Part shown: one piece after another, positions 12,981 through 49,000 of the stretch
How positions within the stretch are numbered: position 1 is the first letter of the stretch
Layout of the letters: each line of letters begins with the position of its first letter
Source: Aulostomus chinensis
Lineage: Eukaryota; Chordata; Actinopteri; Syngnathiformes; Aulostomidae
Direction: 5' to 3'
NCBI GenBank assembly: GCA_037954235.1
Contig: JBBMOA010000002.1
Coordinates: 13,891,509-13,955,508 of the forward strand
Length of the DNA: 64,000 nt
Notes under the pieces: model-generated
What the model was told of the DNA's origin: nothing
What the model saw: the letters and a program-made list of their open reading frames with translations, nothing else
Database searches by the model: none
Program-made: the position numbers and the translations under genes

Positions 12981-13351
12981 GGCCTCCATGGTGGTGCAGT
13001 GGTCAGCACTGTCCCCTCACAGCAAGAAGGTTTCGGGTTCCAGTCCCGGCTCCATCACAGGATCTTTCTGTGTGAGTGTCCATGTTCTCCCTGTTCCTGT
13101 GTGGGTTCTCTCTGGTACTCCAGCTTCCTCCCACAGTCCAAAGACATCAAGAGGGGACGAGGCTGATTGATACTCTAAATTGACTGTAGGTGTGACTGTG
13201 AGTGTGAATGGTTGTCTGTCTCTATGTGTTGGCCCTGTGATGGACTGGTGACCTGTCCAGGGTGAACCCCGCCTCTCACCTGAAGGCTAGGATAGGTTCC
13301 ACCCCCAGGATCCTTATCTGGATAAGCAGAAGAAAATGGATGGATGGATGG
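12981..13351 (+). repeat. SINE, CATGGTGGTGCAGTGG family, full length with target duplication
   Basis: This 371-bp element starts GGCCTCCATGGTGGTGCAG and ends in (GGAT)n. It is flanked on both sides by the direct repeat AACCACAAACAA (12969-12980 and 13352-13363). A 12-bp duplication plus a short tandem tail is the signature of LINE-driven retrotransposition. Related copies in this window are at about 23530, 36893, 53173 and, inverted, 17660-20032. Confidence 0.85.
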
Positions 13352-13602
13352 AACCACAAACAAAAAGTGGAGCTTAATTAATTAAATATTCATGATCTTT
13401 TGAATTTGGTGGGATTGCGAATCAAAGCATGATTTAAGAATAACTCATAGTGATTTCTCTGTATTTCATTTTGCAAGCGTTTCACTACAAAAATAATTGC
13501 ATTAAATCTGTAAAGATTTATTTGGAGTGTCCAATTATGGGTGGTGTTTTTTGTGATAATATTTATCATGTCATTTGTGCACTATTTCTGTCTCTTCTCC
13601 AG

Positions 13603-13681
13603 TTGTTGGTACCCACCAGTCTGACTTCACCTCCTCCGTAGCAGCAGCAGTGCAGCAGCAGCAGGCTGAGCTCCAGTCATC

Positions 13682-13703
<22 letters not shown>
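13603..13703 (+). CDS. scml2: scml2 coding exon 1 (5'UTR 13603-13681, CDS 13682-13703)
   Basis: The acceptor TCTTCTCCAG ends at 13602. The exon carries a GCAGCAG-rich 5'UTR, then ATGGGTCGAACG (MGRTPHK), and ends at AAAG|GTCGGC in phase 1. Confidence 0.7.
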
Positions 13704-37903
<24,200 letters not shown>

Positions 37904-37915
37904 AGGACAGAAGCG

Positions 37916-37918
<3 letters not shown>

Positions 37919-37989
<71 letters not shown>
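37919..37989. repeat. (AC)n microsatellite in scml2 3'UTR
   Basis: About 35 uninterrupted units beginning 15 bp after the stop codon. Confidence 0.95.
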
Positions 37990-37992
<3 letters not shown>

Positions 37993-39831
37993 TCTACAGG
38001 GATGCTGCGCAGTATGAACCCAGCTGAACCAGAGTTGCTACTACAATGAGCACACTGGTTTGTGTGTGAATTTGGGGTCTAAGCTAACTGCAGAGTGTTT
38101 ACAATCAACAGTGTACACACTGTGGGTGTTCTATGAGTTGATTCCAGTATTTTCACACTCAAGCTAATTATGTTGACCACTTAAAGGCCAATAAATGAAT
38201 CAAAAAAAGGTTCCCCCAACAGTATGCCTGCGATTGTGCTGGAGACTCTGAAACAGCAGGAAGACCTGCATGTTTAACGGGACATTTAATGTGACGAATA
38301 AATCTTAAAGATATTCCAGTAACTGAAGAAATTATAGATCATCTTTTTGGTTTTTGGAAATAGTTTTTCACTGTGGGAGGATGGGGATTGGAGTACTCTG
38401 AAAATAGTTGGTTCCAGCCTGAACCCATTTTTAAAGTTTATCGGCTATTGACTTTACATTGAAGCTTAATACATTGGTTTTAATCAGCATCAGTGGGTCT
38501 GAAAATTGTGAGCATCAACAGGCTCTTTGTGTTTGTCAGTTTCCTCACTACGAACAAGCGTCATTGATCAACCTTTGGATTTACCTCTTCATGGCCATTT
38601 TGACACACAGACACTGTAGATTTTTTTTTCTTTGGATCTTCAACTGTTAGTCACAATGTTTGTCACTGTTCAGATTTTCAGAATGGACCCACTCCCTGGA
38701 AGGGGAAAGGTAGTTCAGGTACTGCAGTGAATGCATCACTGCATGATATCTACCAATGCAATAACTGTTCTGACCGATTGCTTCGTTTACTATTTAGTTT
38801 ATGTCATCCACTGAATATAATATGTCATGAGCATTATGTGTAATAGGTACTGAACAAACAGAGCATCCCAGTTACGTGAAAGGGAAGTGTTCAGAGGTGT
38901 CTGAAATCAAGAAATGCATAAATAATTCCCATTCTCACTCATGTTTTGTTTTTGTTTTTTTGTGGCAAAGATCCCAAATGTAAATTGGCGAAGTGGACTC
39001 ATTGAAATGTTGGATATCTTTGTTGAAAATCTGTCCATCTGTTGTGATTTTACAAGACAAAGTTGTAGATGCAGAAAATGCATTTGCGGAGTTCCTCTTT
39101 GATTTCACTCTTCTGTGTGCGGTTTCAGCGCGAGTTGTGTCTTCGCCAGGGAATTGTATGACGCTTTGATAGTCAGGATCAAACACACGAGACACACATA
39201 GAAGGACTGGAATTCCGCGAGTGTTGACATTAACATAAAGGCAAGGTCAAATCAGAATGCTGTACAGAAAGTAAAGGTTCTCAAGATGGAGGAATTGTTT
39301 TAGAGTACATCAAGCCAAAAGGTTGTTTTTGATAGCATTTTGTACTGTTATATCAACCTGTATCAAGTATGTGTCATTTTTTTTTCTGCCTGAAATAGTT
39401 TTTGTATGCACCATCAAATACTACCTACAGGACAATATTGTGTCTGAGTAATTATTCACTTTTCTCAAAGTGTGTTTGTTTTAAGTGGCAGAAAGACTCA
39501 TTTTCTGAACATTTCAGAACCATTTTCAAACCAAATCATGTCTGTTGTAGCTGCATTTCACCCTGTTGCTCTCTCATCGTGGTGACAAGTTGATACTTGA
39601 ACCATCTCGCTTTAATGTGAAACTCAGGATTTAGTAGTTTCTTTGATGATGTTTTACAACATTATCATTTTGTGTTTATGACTGCATCATAGAGGGACTG
39701 CACAAATAACCATGTATATAATATATGCCTTGTCATCTACCGCTAAGCAGCATTTCATTTGTATATATACAACTTTTTACTGTAAGTTCAAAAAAGATGT
39801 TTGTTAAATATGTTTGATATGCATCCACACA

Positions 39832-39837
39832 ATTAAA
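39832..39837 (+). terminator. candidate scml2 distal poly(A) signal
   Basis: ATTAAA, with a GT-rich stretch (CCTTTGTGTTTGAG) about 15-20 bp downstream. AATAAA at 38190 and 38297 could serve shorter transcripts. Confidence 0.4.
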
Positions 39838-39857
39838 CATTTCTTTACATCACCTTT

Positions 39858-40241
39858 GTGTTTGAGAGCTAAACACAAAGCTGAAAATTGATATCAATTT
39901 GTTCTGTCCAGTGTGGCAGTTGGCATTAACATCGGCTCCAGACCCCTCGGGAGGACCGAGGCCTCCTTGTTGCTTCGCTGGTTGCAGCGAGTCACGAATC
40001 AACTGACTCAAGAGGTTTTTCTTTCCTCTTTTATTCATGGGGACTAGAATATGGGCAGATATCTATTAAGTCATAAGAGAAGAGGATAAACCCCCCCCCC
40101 ACCTCTGCTCGTCTTGTGACCCTTGGGGGGGGGTCTTGACCCCCACATTGGAAACCACTGGCCTAGTCCGTTAATGATTAATCCCTACAGTGAAGCATTC
40201 AACAGTGCTGCAAGAGCTCAGTGTCTTTTATTTTTAGTTTC

Positions 40242-40274
<33 letters not shown>

Positions 40275-41808
40275 CTCAACATAGGGGGCTGAGGGTCAAA
40301 TGATTATGGGCGTCTTATTTAGGGAGAGTGACAGTCTAATAGGAGTCATTGTTGAAGGAGCAGCTGTTCTGACAGCAGCAACATTCAGGATCTACAGGCT
40401 CATCCTGACTCCAAATTCTTTCTGAGCTCCTCTGGTCTAAACTACCATTGCAGCACAGTGCAGCCTGTTGAGACTCTGACAGACCACCATTTATTGACTG
40501 GTGTGGTACTTCATTTTACTTGTTTTTTACTTTTTTTTTGAGAAAAAAATTGTGATTACTTACAGTACATAGGTACTGCTCACAATGGTAAAATCTTGTC
40601 ACTCAAATGAAGATAGAAAATGTCTTCCTTGCATATGTTGACATTGGCATACAATCCGACCCGTCAGGGTGAACCCCGCCTCTCGCCCAAAAGCCGCTGG
40701 GATAGGCTCCAGGTCGAGAGGCGGGGTTCACTCTGACGGGTCGGATTGTAGTAGCATTTAAGCAGAAAGAAAATGTGTCGCTTTATCCAAAAAGTGTATG
40801 CAGCCTTTCAATTCTTCAAAAATAAGTGTATGAAGTGCACAAAGACGTTTCCCCTCCTGCTTCACTTCTTTGTGACTCCAGAATGCAGGAAGAGCCAGCC
40901 CCGCATATTTAGCTTGATGCTTATAGAGGCTGATGGCTAAGGGCATCGCCAGCCACAGATGGACAATGAAACTGTCCAAAAACATTGTTAGAACTCTCAA
41001 ATGCATTGTCGGGTAGAATCCACATCTACTTTATCCAGTGGTATGCTCAGTAATCGACAAACTAAAATATAAAACAATCAAACTTAGGATGAGCTGTACC
41101 GGGATGAAAAAATTCAAGCAAAAATAGTTGGTTCAACAGAGTGCACCTGCTGGTCCCGCTACACGCTAGTTTTCTTTAATTTTGAACCAGAAGGGTTTAT
41201 TTGGTTTTACCTGAAATCAAATTTTAGGATTACTGAACACAGCGGGACAAAGAAGACGTGGGTCATACAAGGCGTTACGCTTGATGTCCGTGGATGGTTC
41301 TGGACAGCTATTCTGGTGGTGGTTATGGGTCACCATTAGCTTCAAGCTCAATATACATGGCTGAACCTATGCATTATTTAGTCACAACAACAACAAAAAA
41401 ATGATGCAAAACGTAATATTTTTATGAGCCCAAGACACCTATTTGTGATTACTAAAAGGCAAAATACACATGGGTGAAGAGGTTGTTTTAAAGCTAGCAA
41501 GCTAACAAAACATAAATGGAAAATGAGATAAAATATAAAAGTGCACAACAGATCTTGTTAACATTCTTGTGTATAAATGAACTCCATTATAGGATGAATA
41601 TAGTCGAATCATTTTGTGCCTTTGTTGGTAGAGGAATTTGTCAGTTACTGGTGTGGTAGCAGAGAAAGTCAATGGAAAAAAGTCAAACCTGGAGGTTTAA
41701 AAGACAGAAACACTACAACCTAGTGTTCATACCCTGTCATTACATTTGGTTCCAGCCGTGAGAAAATGAAACGTCACACAGAAAGCCTTCCGTTTCAACG
41801 CAATCACA
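39858..41808. other. scml2-nhs convergent intergenic region
   Basis: No gene was recognised. It holds a hAT-like terminus at about 40,080-40,160 (GGAAACCACTGG preceded by CCCCC-rich sequence), a (TG)n(CG)n tract at 40,243-40,275, and the 36-bp-arm inverted repeat at 40650-40750. Confidence 0.55.
40650..40750. repeat. long inverted repeat made of SINE-tail sequence
   Basis: Arms 40650-40685 and 40715-40750 (36 bp each) are reverse complements with a single mismatch. They surround a 29-bp loop. The arms contain GGGTGAACCCCGCCTCTCG, part of the 3' tail of the local SINEs, and the loop continues that tail (GGGATAGGCTCCAG). Confidence 0.85.
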
Positions 41809-41814
41809 TTTATT
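41809..41814 (-). terminator. candidate nhs poly(A) signal
   Basis: AATAAA on the minus strand, followed some 30 bp on by TTTCTGTGTGACGTTTC, a GT/T-rich element. Other TTTATT-containing stretches occur nearer the stop, so shorter ends are possible. Confidence 0.4.
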
Positions 41815-42183
41815 GGCTTTTTTCTATGCACAGTTACTAAGCAGCCTGATGAGCTGTTGAAATGAATTAGTCATAGAATCATGGAATTTTCACAATGTTT
41901 AACCCCCCTCAAAAATAAATACAAGACTGAAGGTGTTGCACAGCTCCAAAATATACAAGGGCTTGGAAATAATCATGTAAACTTTAAAAAAAACAAAAAA
42001 AAAAACACTTTTTTTATTCTTTTATTATTATTTTACAAAAGAAAGAATTTGCAACATTTTTTTTATTTAAAAACTTATTTACAGGTTTATACAAAAATAC
42101 AAAAGTGATTCAAATCTGTTAAGTCCTAGCTAGTTTTTAAACTTGGAGCTTCTTTTAAATAGACACTGTCTCTTCAAGATCTG

Positions 42184-42188
<5 letters not shown>

Positions 42189-42246
<58 letters not shown>
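42189..42246. repeat. (TG)n microsatellite in nhs 3' region
   Basis: An uninterrupted TG run of about 29 units. Confidence 0.95.
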
Positions 42247-42247
<1 letters not shown>

Positions 42248-45200
42248 GTCTCTGACATTTAAATACTTTAAAATCTGTTAGTGTTATTCCATACTGTACA
42301 CATTTGAAAAAAATCTCCAGTGGTTGTCACATGTCCCTTTAGGGCGAAATTGTGTGCAGATATAGGAAAACAAATTGGAACAAAGAATAATAAACTTGTT
42401 TTGTTGGATTCCAAGCTGCAGAGAAATGAGGACTGATAGGACTAAATGAGTGTTAAACTAGGGTTTGCATGGCAACCTCACAGTTTGTCCTCTCAATCAT
42501 TCATCCACTGTTTCTAGAAATCAAGGAAACCGTTTCAATATCCCTTCAGCAACACTGCCAGGTACAGTACGGAAAAATCACACTGAACAAATTAGTTTTT
42601 CTTTTCAAACTTTTAAAATGACATTTTACAGAGTCACATTGCATTATTCAAGTAATAAAGTATCAACCCTACCGATTCATGTGTATAAATTATTTAATAA
42701 TGTCTAATGTTTGTGGGAATCAAAGAGTCAAAAATCCTTTTTTTTGATCAGCTTCTCTCTCTGTGATTTTTTTTTCTCATTTCTACATAATTTTTTTTAA
42801 AATTAATTTTACACTTTTTTTTTTTTTTTTTTTTTTTACCCCAAGTTGTTTTCCCAGATATTTAAAGTGAATCAGCAGTTTCTCTTGGAAAGCACTCCAA
42901 CTTTCACAGCTCCAGCAAGACTAGGACCCAGCACCAGAAGTGTTCAGATTCCTCCTCCTCACAGATTCTATATAATATTCTTTACAGTCTCTTAAACATA
43001 TGATTGTCCAGTGAGTAGATATACAGTACAAGATAAACCCCTGTTTGTGATCACGACTATACAGAACAGAATTAGCCAGACAGTTTGTACATCTATAGAA
43101 CACACTATTGAACTTGACATTAGAACGGAAAATACAGACTCTTTTCTCATCTGGAGACATCCCTCAGATAAAAATAATGATATGGTGGTGTCCTTTTCTT
43201 TTCTTATTTGTTTCTTATTGCATGCGATAGAAAACACAACAAATCAAACAATGAACAGGAACAAGTGCGCTTCAGCAATATGGGTTTGATTAATGTAAAA
43301 TTCGAATAATCAGTTCACAGCTTTTTACTCTCTCCATCTTACACAGTGTCAGTTCTGCAGTTCAGATTCGCTGAGCATCAAACAATTGTTTTTGTTTGTA
43401 TATTTATCTATCTATCTGTCTATCTATCTATCTATCTGTCTATCTGTTTATCTATCTGTCTATCTCATTTACAGCTTGAGGTATTCACAGAATACAGTGA
43501 AAGGTTATTGAAGTACGCTCTCTGAATGTAAGAAGTATATGTGTTTGTTTGCTGTGGTAGGCAGGTGACAGTTCAAACTCTCAACTGATGATCTTCTCCC
43601 TCTGTAACACACATGCATTACGTTTATCCGAAGGTAAAGGAAGAGGCTGCAGCAGCAGTGGAATTGCTGAGTTTTACATGTTGGTGTCACATCCTCTCCT
43701 CCTCTTGCCACCTCTGTTTTTTTGAGAAATGAAGTTAGGAGGGTAAGATAAAGTGGTACACACCAGCCACCGTGTTGAGCTTTCACCTGTCTAATGCTAC
43801 TGGGTCAGTGCAAATGAAGGAGAGGCAACTAGGAGAGGAGAACAGTGTACATTGTTAAAATCTGTGTGAAGTGTTGTCAGTGAGACCTGTTCTTCTTTGC
43901 TACACTCAGGTTGATTCCCTATAAAATTTCTGCTCGTTGTTTTATATAGATATGACTTTATATTCAGTACAAATATACATATGTGATTTCAGTATAAGAT
44001 ATATTTTCTTTTCAAGGAATATTCTTGAAGAATCATGAAGTGCAAAAGAGAGGTTGGTTCTCGGAAGGCTTTCCAGCTGAACCACAAGTCAAACCGATTG
44101 AGGACCCTCTAAAGCATTTTCACCGACTGCTCTCGATGGTACTGTTAAAACTGCTTTGAAATGCACCTTTCCACAGCACGTCTGGACAGCAGCTGGAAAA
44201 ACTCTTCTCAGTCTAGACGCACTAGATTTTTAAGGTAAGTTTTTAATAAGTATGTGATTTTGGTGGAACATGGCCCAGGTCCATGTGCAGGGACTTCAAA
44301 TAGCCCTGCGTACAACCAGCTCGAGTAGAGAAAGGCCACTGTGCGATTGTCCATAAATATCCTGTATCTTTGACAAATGGGCCCAATCTTGTCACACAAC
44401 TTTGTTCCTTCTTTTTTTTTTTTCTTTTTTTTTTCGACACTCAAATCCAAAACAAATCCGTTTAGATCACTGGCAACGTGGTACAAAGATCACTAAAAAC
44501 TTTCACAGGATTAATTATTTGTATGATACAAAGGAACCACAAAAATGTCAACAGAAACAAGGATCCAGGGGATATTTCCATATAGGGTCATGCAACATGG
44601 TGAACTTTTATCATCATGTTCTGAGGCGCTGTTTTACAAAAATACATGCATCATATTATCTTTTTTGGATAGATTTTATGTGAAGAAATATGAGATTGGC
44701 CCTGTGTGATATACTTTCTCTCCCAGGTATGCAAATGGAAATGTTATAGATAAATTGGTGCTGAGTTTTGTTGGTAACTTCCATGAGAAACAAACAAAAC
44801 TTGCTTGTTGGCAGGAATATTAAGGATGGACTCTGGGAAGTCTGGTCGCTACTTTGGGCACCAAAAGTCGGAAGAATATTACATGTCGTAAGAACTTCAT
44901 ACTAAAGCAGTTCATCAGTGTGACACAAACACGCACGCACGCACCACTCAAAACACAAGAAGTAGAAATATCAGTGGCTGTTGCATGTGGCGTACATGCA
45001 CGCTTGTTTTTACTCCACTCAGCATGGAATATTCGTTCATATTCATACTCCATCATATTTGATCATAATTTACCAAACCCTGGGGGCGATTTAGTTTTTT
45101 TACATTTTATATAAAAGACAGCTCAATCAAAATATGTCTTGCTCTTTTCTCTACGAGGGAGCTTTTCTTTTGATCATACAGAATTAAGGTAAATTCTCAA

Positions 45201-45416
45201 AGTTTCCATAATCACCCCTTTATGATTCAATATCTCACAACACTCTGACACCCTATATATGAGAGCAGATCCAAATACTGGGCATAATTTAGCAACAGTT
45301 AGTATTTGTGTTGCATTTGACTATTTGGCCTTGTTGAGACACCTATCCGGATTCTAAAAGTTGTGGGGGCTGTTAAAAATATTGGACACGGCGGAGAATA
45401 AATCACTCAACAGGTT

Positions 45417-46050
45417 CTAGGAGGATCGGTCATCATGGGGGCTCCCGTCAGAGTTCTCTGTCTCCCCTTCAGAAATGGCTTGCATGGGGGCTGTGTAAAG
45501 GCGGCTGCGAGTACTGTAGCGACTACTGTTGGCTACGGGGGGGATCCGAGAACGGCCCTGTCGAGAAGCAGCTGACATAGGCAGGATCTTGGGGGTGAAA
45601 CTCTCTGAGTTGGCCCTGGGAAAGAGGCCTGGTATCTGGATTGGATCCAGGCTAGAAATTGGGGGCTCCTGGACAGCAGAAGGTAGCTCTTCACATTGTC
45701 TTATATGCCCTTCCTGAATGGACTCCCCAGGGGTCTTGGGGGTTAAAGGGCTCTTCAGAATTTCTGTAGCAGACATGCGATAACTGGAATCAGACCTGCT
45801 GCCTTTCTTCAGCAATAGGAGCTTAAACTCCTCATTGGACGTGCTGGATTTCTTGGCGCTGCGGTAGATTGGCACAGGGACTCGCTGGGACCCAGCTGTG
45901 GTGGCTAAGGTAGCTGGGATGTTGAGAGGAGGTGCTGGCGGGATAATGACGGTTGGGACGCTGCCGGCAGTTACTGGCGCTGTAGGGCAGAGACGAGACT
46001 TCACATTTAAGTCTCCTGAATCTTTACGGCCCAGGACCTTTCTCTTGGAT
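45417..46050 (-). CDS. nhs: nhs last coding exon
   Basis: It encodes SKRKVLGRK at the start, then KSSTSNEEFKLLLLKKGSRS, DSSYRMSATEILKSP, and ends SEGETENSDGSPHDDRSS with TAG at 45419-45417. Human NHS continues four residues further. This is one of the best conserved parts of the family. Confidence 0.96.
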
Positions 46051-49000
46051 CTGAAGGAAAAAAATCATTATATAATCACAATCATGATGTAGGAACCTTG
46101 ATTAATAAAATACTACAAAATACAGATTAACTTCCAATGCAAAATATACAGCACCTGTGTATCATGGCAAATAGATCCTCTGTTGTACGGGTCTTGTTTG
46201 GTGATGTTACAATGATGTCATCATCCACTTTGGTGTCATCCATCAAAGGGGAAAGTGAATTGTCACTGGGCGTGGAATCTGCAGCACACAACACTCCTGT
46301 CAAAAGCCATCTGACGTCTGATTCTTTAGTGTACAACAAGGGAAATAACCTTGCTTGTGATTAAAGGCTTCTGTATGATTAAACAGCCATTAATTCTTTT
46401 TTGTAACTAAATACTGGCATGTAAATGAATTTTCTGTAGTCTTTACAAAATAATCTGACTGCTGCCACATGTATGGAGTGTAAAAGATCACCTTTACTGA
46501 AGTAGTCCTCTGTGTCAGGAGTGGTGGAGTCATCTTTATGCTCCTGTGACGGCTGCTGATGGGCACTTCTGGTAGCACCTGATGTCTCATCCTCATCTTC
46601 TTCTAGCTCTTCTTGTCCTCGTTTCCTTGCATCGCTGATTAGGTAAGGATGCGATGTCTCCATTGTGGTACCAGGCACTTTGACTGGACTAGCCCAGGGT
46701 CCTGAGTCTGAGTGGGATCCCCCAGCAAACTCATAAGCTGGAGGTGGGGGATGATCTGATCGCATGCCTCCTCTGGAACATGCCGCCCTTGGCGGTTCTT
46801 TCACTTGCTCTTCTTCTTCATCATCTTCATCATCATCATCATCATCCTGGGAGAATGAGCGCTCCCCTAAAATCCTAAACTCAGGGTGTGCATGAGCTGA
46901 GTGTGTGAGCCCTCTGAACTCTGTGTGTGAGTGGATATGTGTGTGAAGATCCACTGGAGAAGGGTGTGGAGCACGTGGCACTGGCCGATGCATGGGTGAA
47001 CTGTCCTCGGACAGTTCTGATGAGGGATCCATGCGAGTTCGGAAGGCTGTCATAGCCCAGAAAGTTCCAGGTCCATAGCGGTCTTGTCTTAGTAACAGGC
47101 TTTCATAGGATGGAGGACCATCAGGGTGGCGACCAGGAGGAGGTGGGTGTGAGTGTTCAGGTGATGAAGTGTGGTCCTGAGACGGGGGTCTGGGTGGTGG
47201 TCTTCGAGGAGGAAGAGGCCTTGTGTTGACAGGAGGAGGAGCCAGACTAGAACCACTAGGTGGGCACTTGGGTCTAGTAACGGTCTCACTTGCTGATTCC
47301 TGGTCTGTTGTAGCATTGTCTGTAGGTTGGTTGATGGAGTGAAGCTGCACTGAACGAAGAGCGGATGGAGTTATCGCCAATAGATTGGAGCTTGGAATCA
47401 AAGGTGCTGCAGTTGAACTTGGTGGGGCGATGGTATTTGATACCTCAGGGGCCAACAACTTTGGTCCAGTGACTAAAACGTTAGCAGCCCTATGCTTGCT
47501 GTGGTGGAGCGTGTGCATATGTTGTGTTCTGTGGGACAGTGTGTGTCTGACATAGCCACCGTGAAGGACATTGAGATCAAGTTGAGAGGGCGGAGGAGGG
47601 AAGTCTGGGTCTCTCTTGTAGGAATATGAAGCTCCATCTCTGGGAAAGTGCTGCAGGGAAGAGAGAGAAGACTTTCTTTCTGGCACTTTGGGCTTCCTCT
47701 TGCCAGTTGAGGGTGACAAAGGTCCTGGGAAGAATGCTGCTGAGGATGAGGGCAAAGTTGAAGTTGGAGTTTCTGATTGGCTTGAATAACCACTTGATGG
47801 TGAGGCAAGGCCAGCCAGCTTTTCAGGTGACGCAAGTTTAAAATCTTCAGGTGGGAGAGGTGGACTAGTTGCCCTCTTCTCTGAGGTTTGGGCAAGAGCC
47901 TGGTTTTGGGTTTCTGTGGAGGAGGAAGAGCTGTCTGGTGACTTGATACTCTCCATGACCGTAGTGCCTGTGGCTGTGCTTGAGTTGGACATAGACGTGT
48001 ACTCACCATTATTGGACTTCAGCTCAGTGTTATGAAGCCACAGGTCTGCATAGTCAGATTGAACGGCACCTTCATCCTTGAATGAGTGTGTATCTGCTGA
48101 GCTGAAGGACATGGGCTCAACTATATCCACAGGTCCACCAAGCCCCATTACCCATGATCCCATAGGCTCTGCCACAAGACAAGATGTCTCTAAAGGCTCT
48201 GGAGCACCTCCAAGTTCCAGCTCCAGCTTCATATCTGTGGAAGACAAGGTAAGCTCTTGTTCACTACCCATCTTTGGTTGATCCTGATCTGCCTGTGTGT
48301 CTGTTCCAACGTCAACACTACAACTGTTCTCCCTCAGTGAGGAGGTTCGTTTGGGTGGAGGAGGTTTGACTTTTGGTTTCCTCAGTGGGCGACAGGGTCT
48401 CCCCTGGGTCATAGTGCCTGCTCTGAAGTCAGACGAGGGCTGAGGGTAAACCCCATGGGATAGTGCTGCTGCCACAGTGCTGGTTTGGCCACAATCTGGC
48501 CCTGAGTCTGCATAGTTATACATGTAGCTTCTGTAACTCTGGTTACACTCCCCAAAATGCACAGCTGATGAGTAGAAACCCTCTGCCTCAGATGGGTAGT
48601 GTGAGCCACTGTCATTTTCAGTGTTGCTGGTCTTGTCACTGAAACAGGTTTGGTCTTCCAGACCTTGTGTGGAGTTGTACTCCTGGCCTAGTCCATGATT
48701 CTGGCTTAGGTTTTGGGTCTGATCTGGCTCCTGGTCTGGATCAGTCTGGTCTTGGTCTGGGGGATATGTCCACTCACCCTCACTGGCTGTACTGACTCCT
48801 GCGTCATCCAGCTGGTCTGTGGCCGAGGATGTGAATGAGCTTGACCTGTGGCCCTGGCCCTGGGGTCTGAGGTCTGAGTGGTATGACGGGTCAAGGGAGA
48901 AACCCTCATCACTGGCATTGGGCACAATGTTGAGTGACAGTTCTGAGTCACAGTGGGATGAGCCTGTCAGTGGTGGAGAGGAGGGCGGGGGGATGGTTTC

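Larger units (their letters stand above)
8184..13602 (+). other. scml2 intron 1 (proposed)
   Basis: No coding exon was recognised. The sequence is mostly unique and AT-rich, with short A and T runs. One full SINE copy with a 12-bp target duplication lies at 12981-13351. Confidence 0.45.
37904..39857 (+). other. scml2: scml2 3' untranslated region (inferred end)
   Basis: This follows the TAG directly. It carries a 70-bp (AC)n tract at 37919-37989 only 15 bp past the stop, then AT-rich unique sequence. Possible early poly(A) signals AATAAA lie at 38190 and 38297. The best distal signal is ATTAAA at 39832 followed by TTTGTGTTTG. Length is inferred. Confidence 0.5.
41809..45416 (-). other. nhs: nhs 3' untranslated region (inferred)
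   Basis: About 3.6 kb of non-coding AT-rich sequence follows the stop on the minus strand. It holds a (CA)n/(TG)n tract at 42189-42246, long A/T homopolymers at 42,820-42,837 and 44,410-44,434, and a TCTA/TCTG tract at 43,403-43,466. A long 3'UTR is usual for NHS. The end is inferred from a poly(A) signal at 41814-41809. Confidence 0.4.

Noticed and set aside
40080..40170. hAT-like terminus GGAAACCACTGG
   Set aside because: Only one end is visible and no matching end or target duplication was found, so it is mentioned but not called as an element.
47473..48009. 178-codon minus-strand frame overlapping nhs
   Set aside because: It is an alternate-frame shadow of the nhs giant exon, whose own frame matches human NHS throughout.
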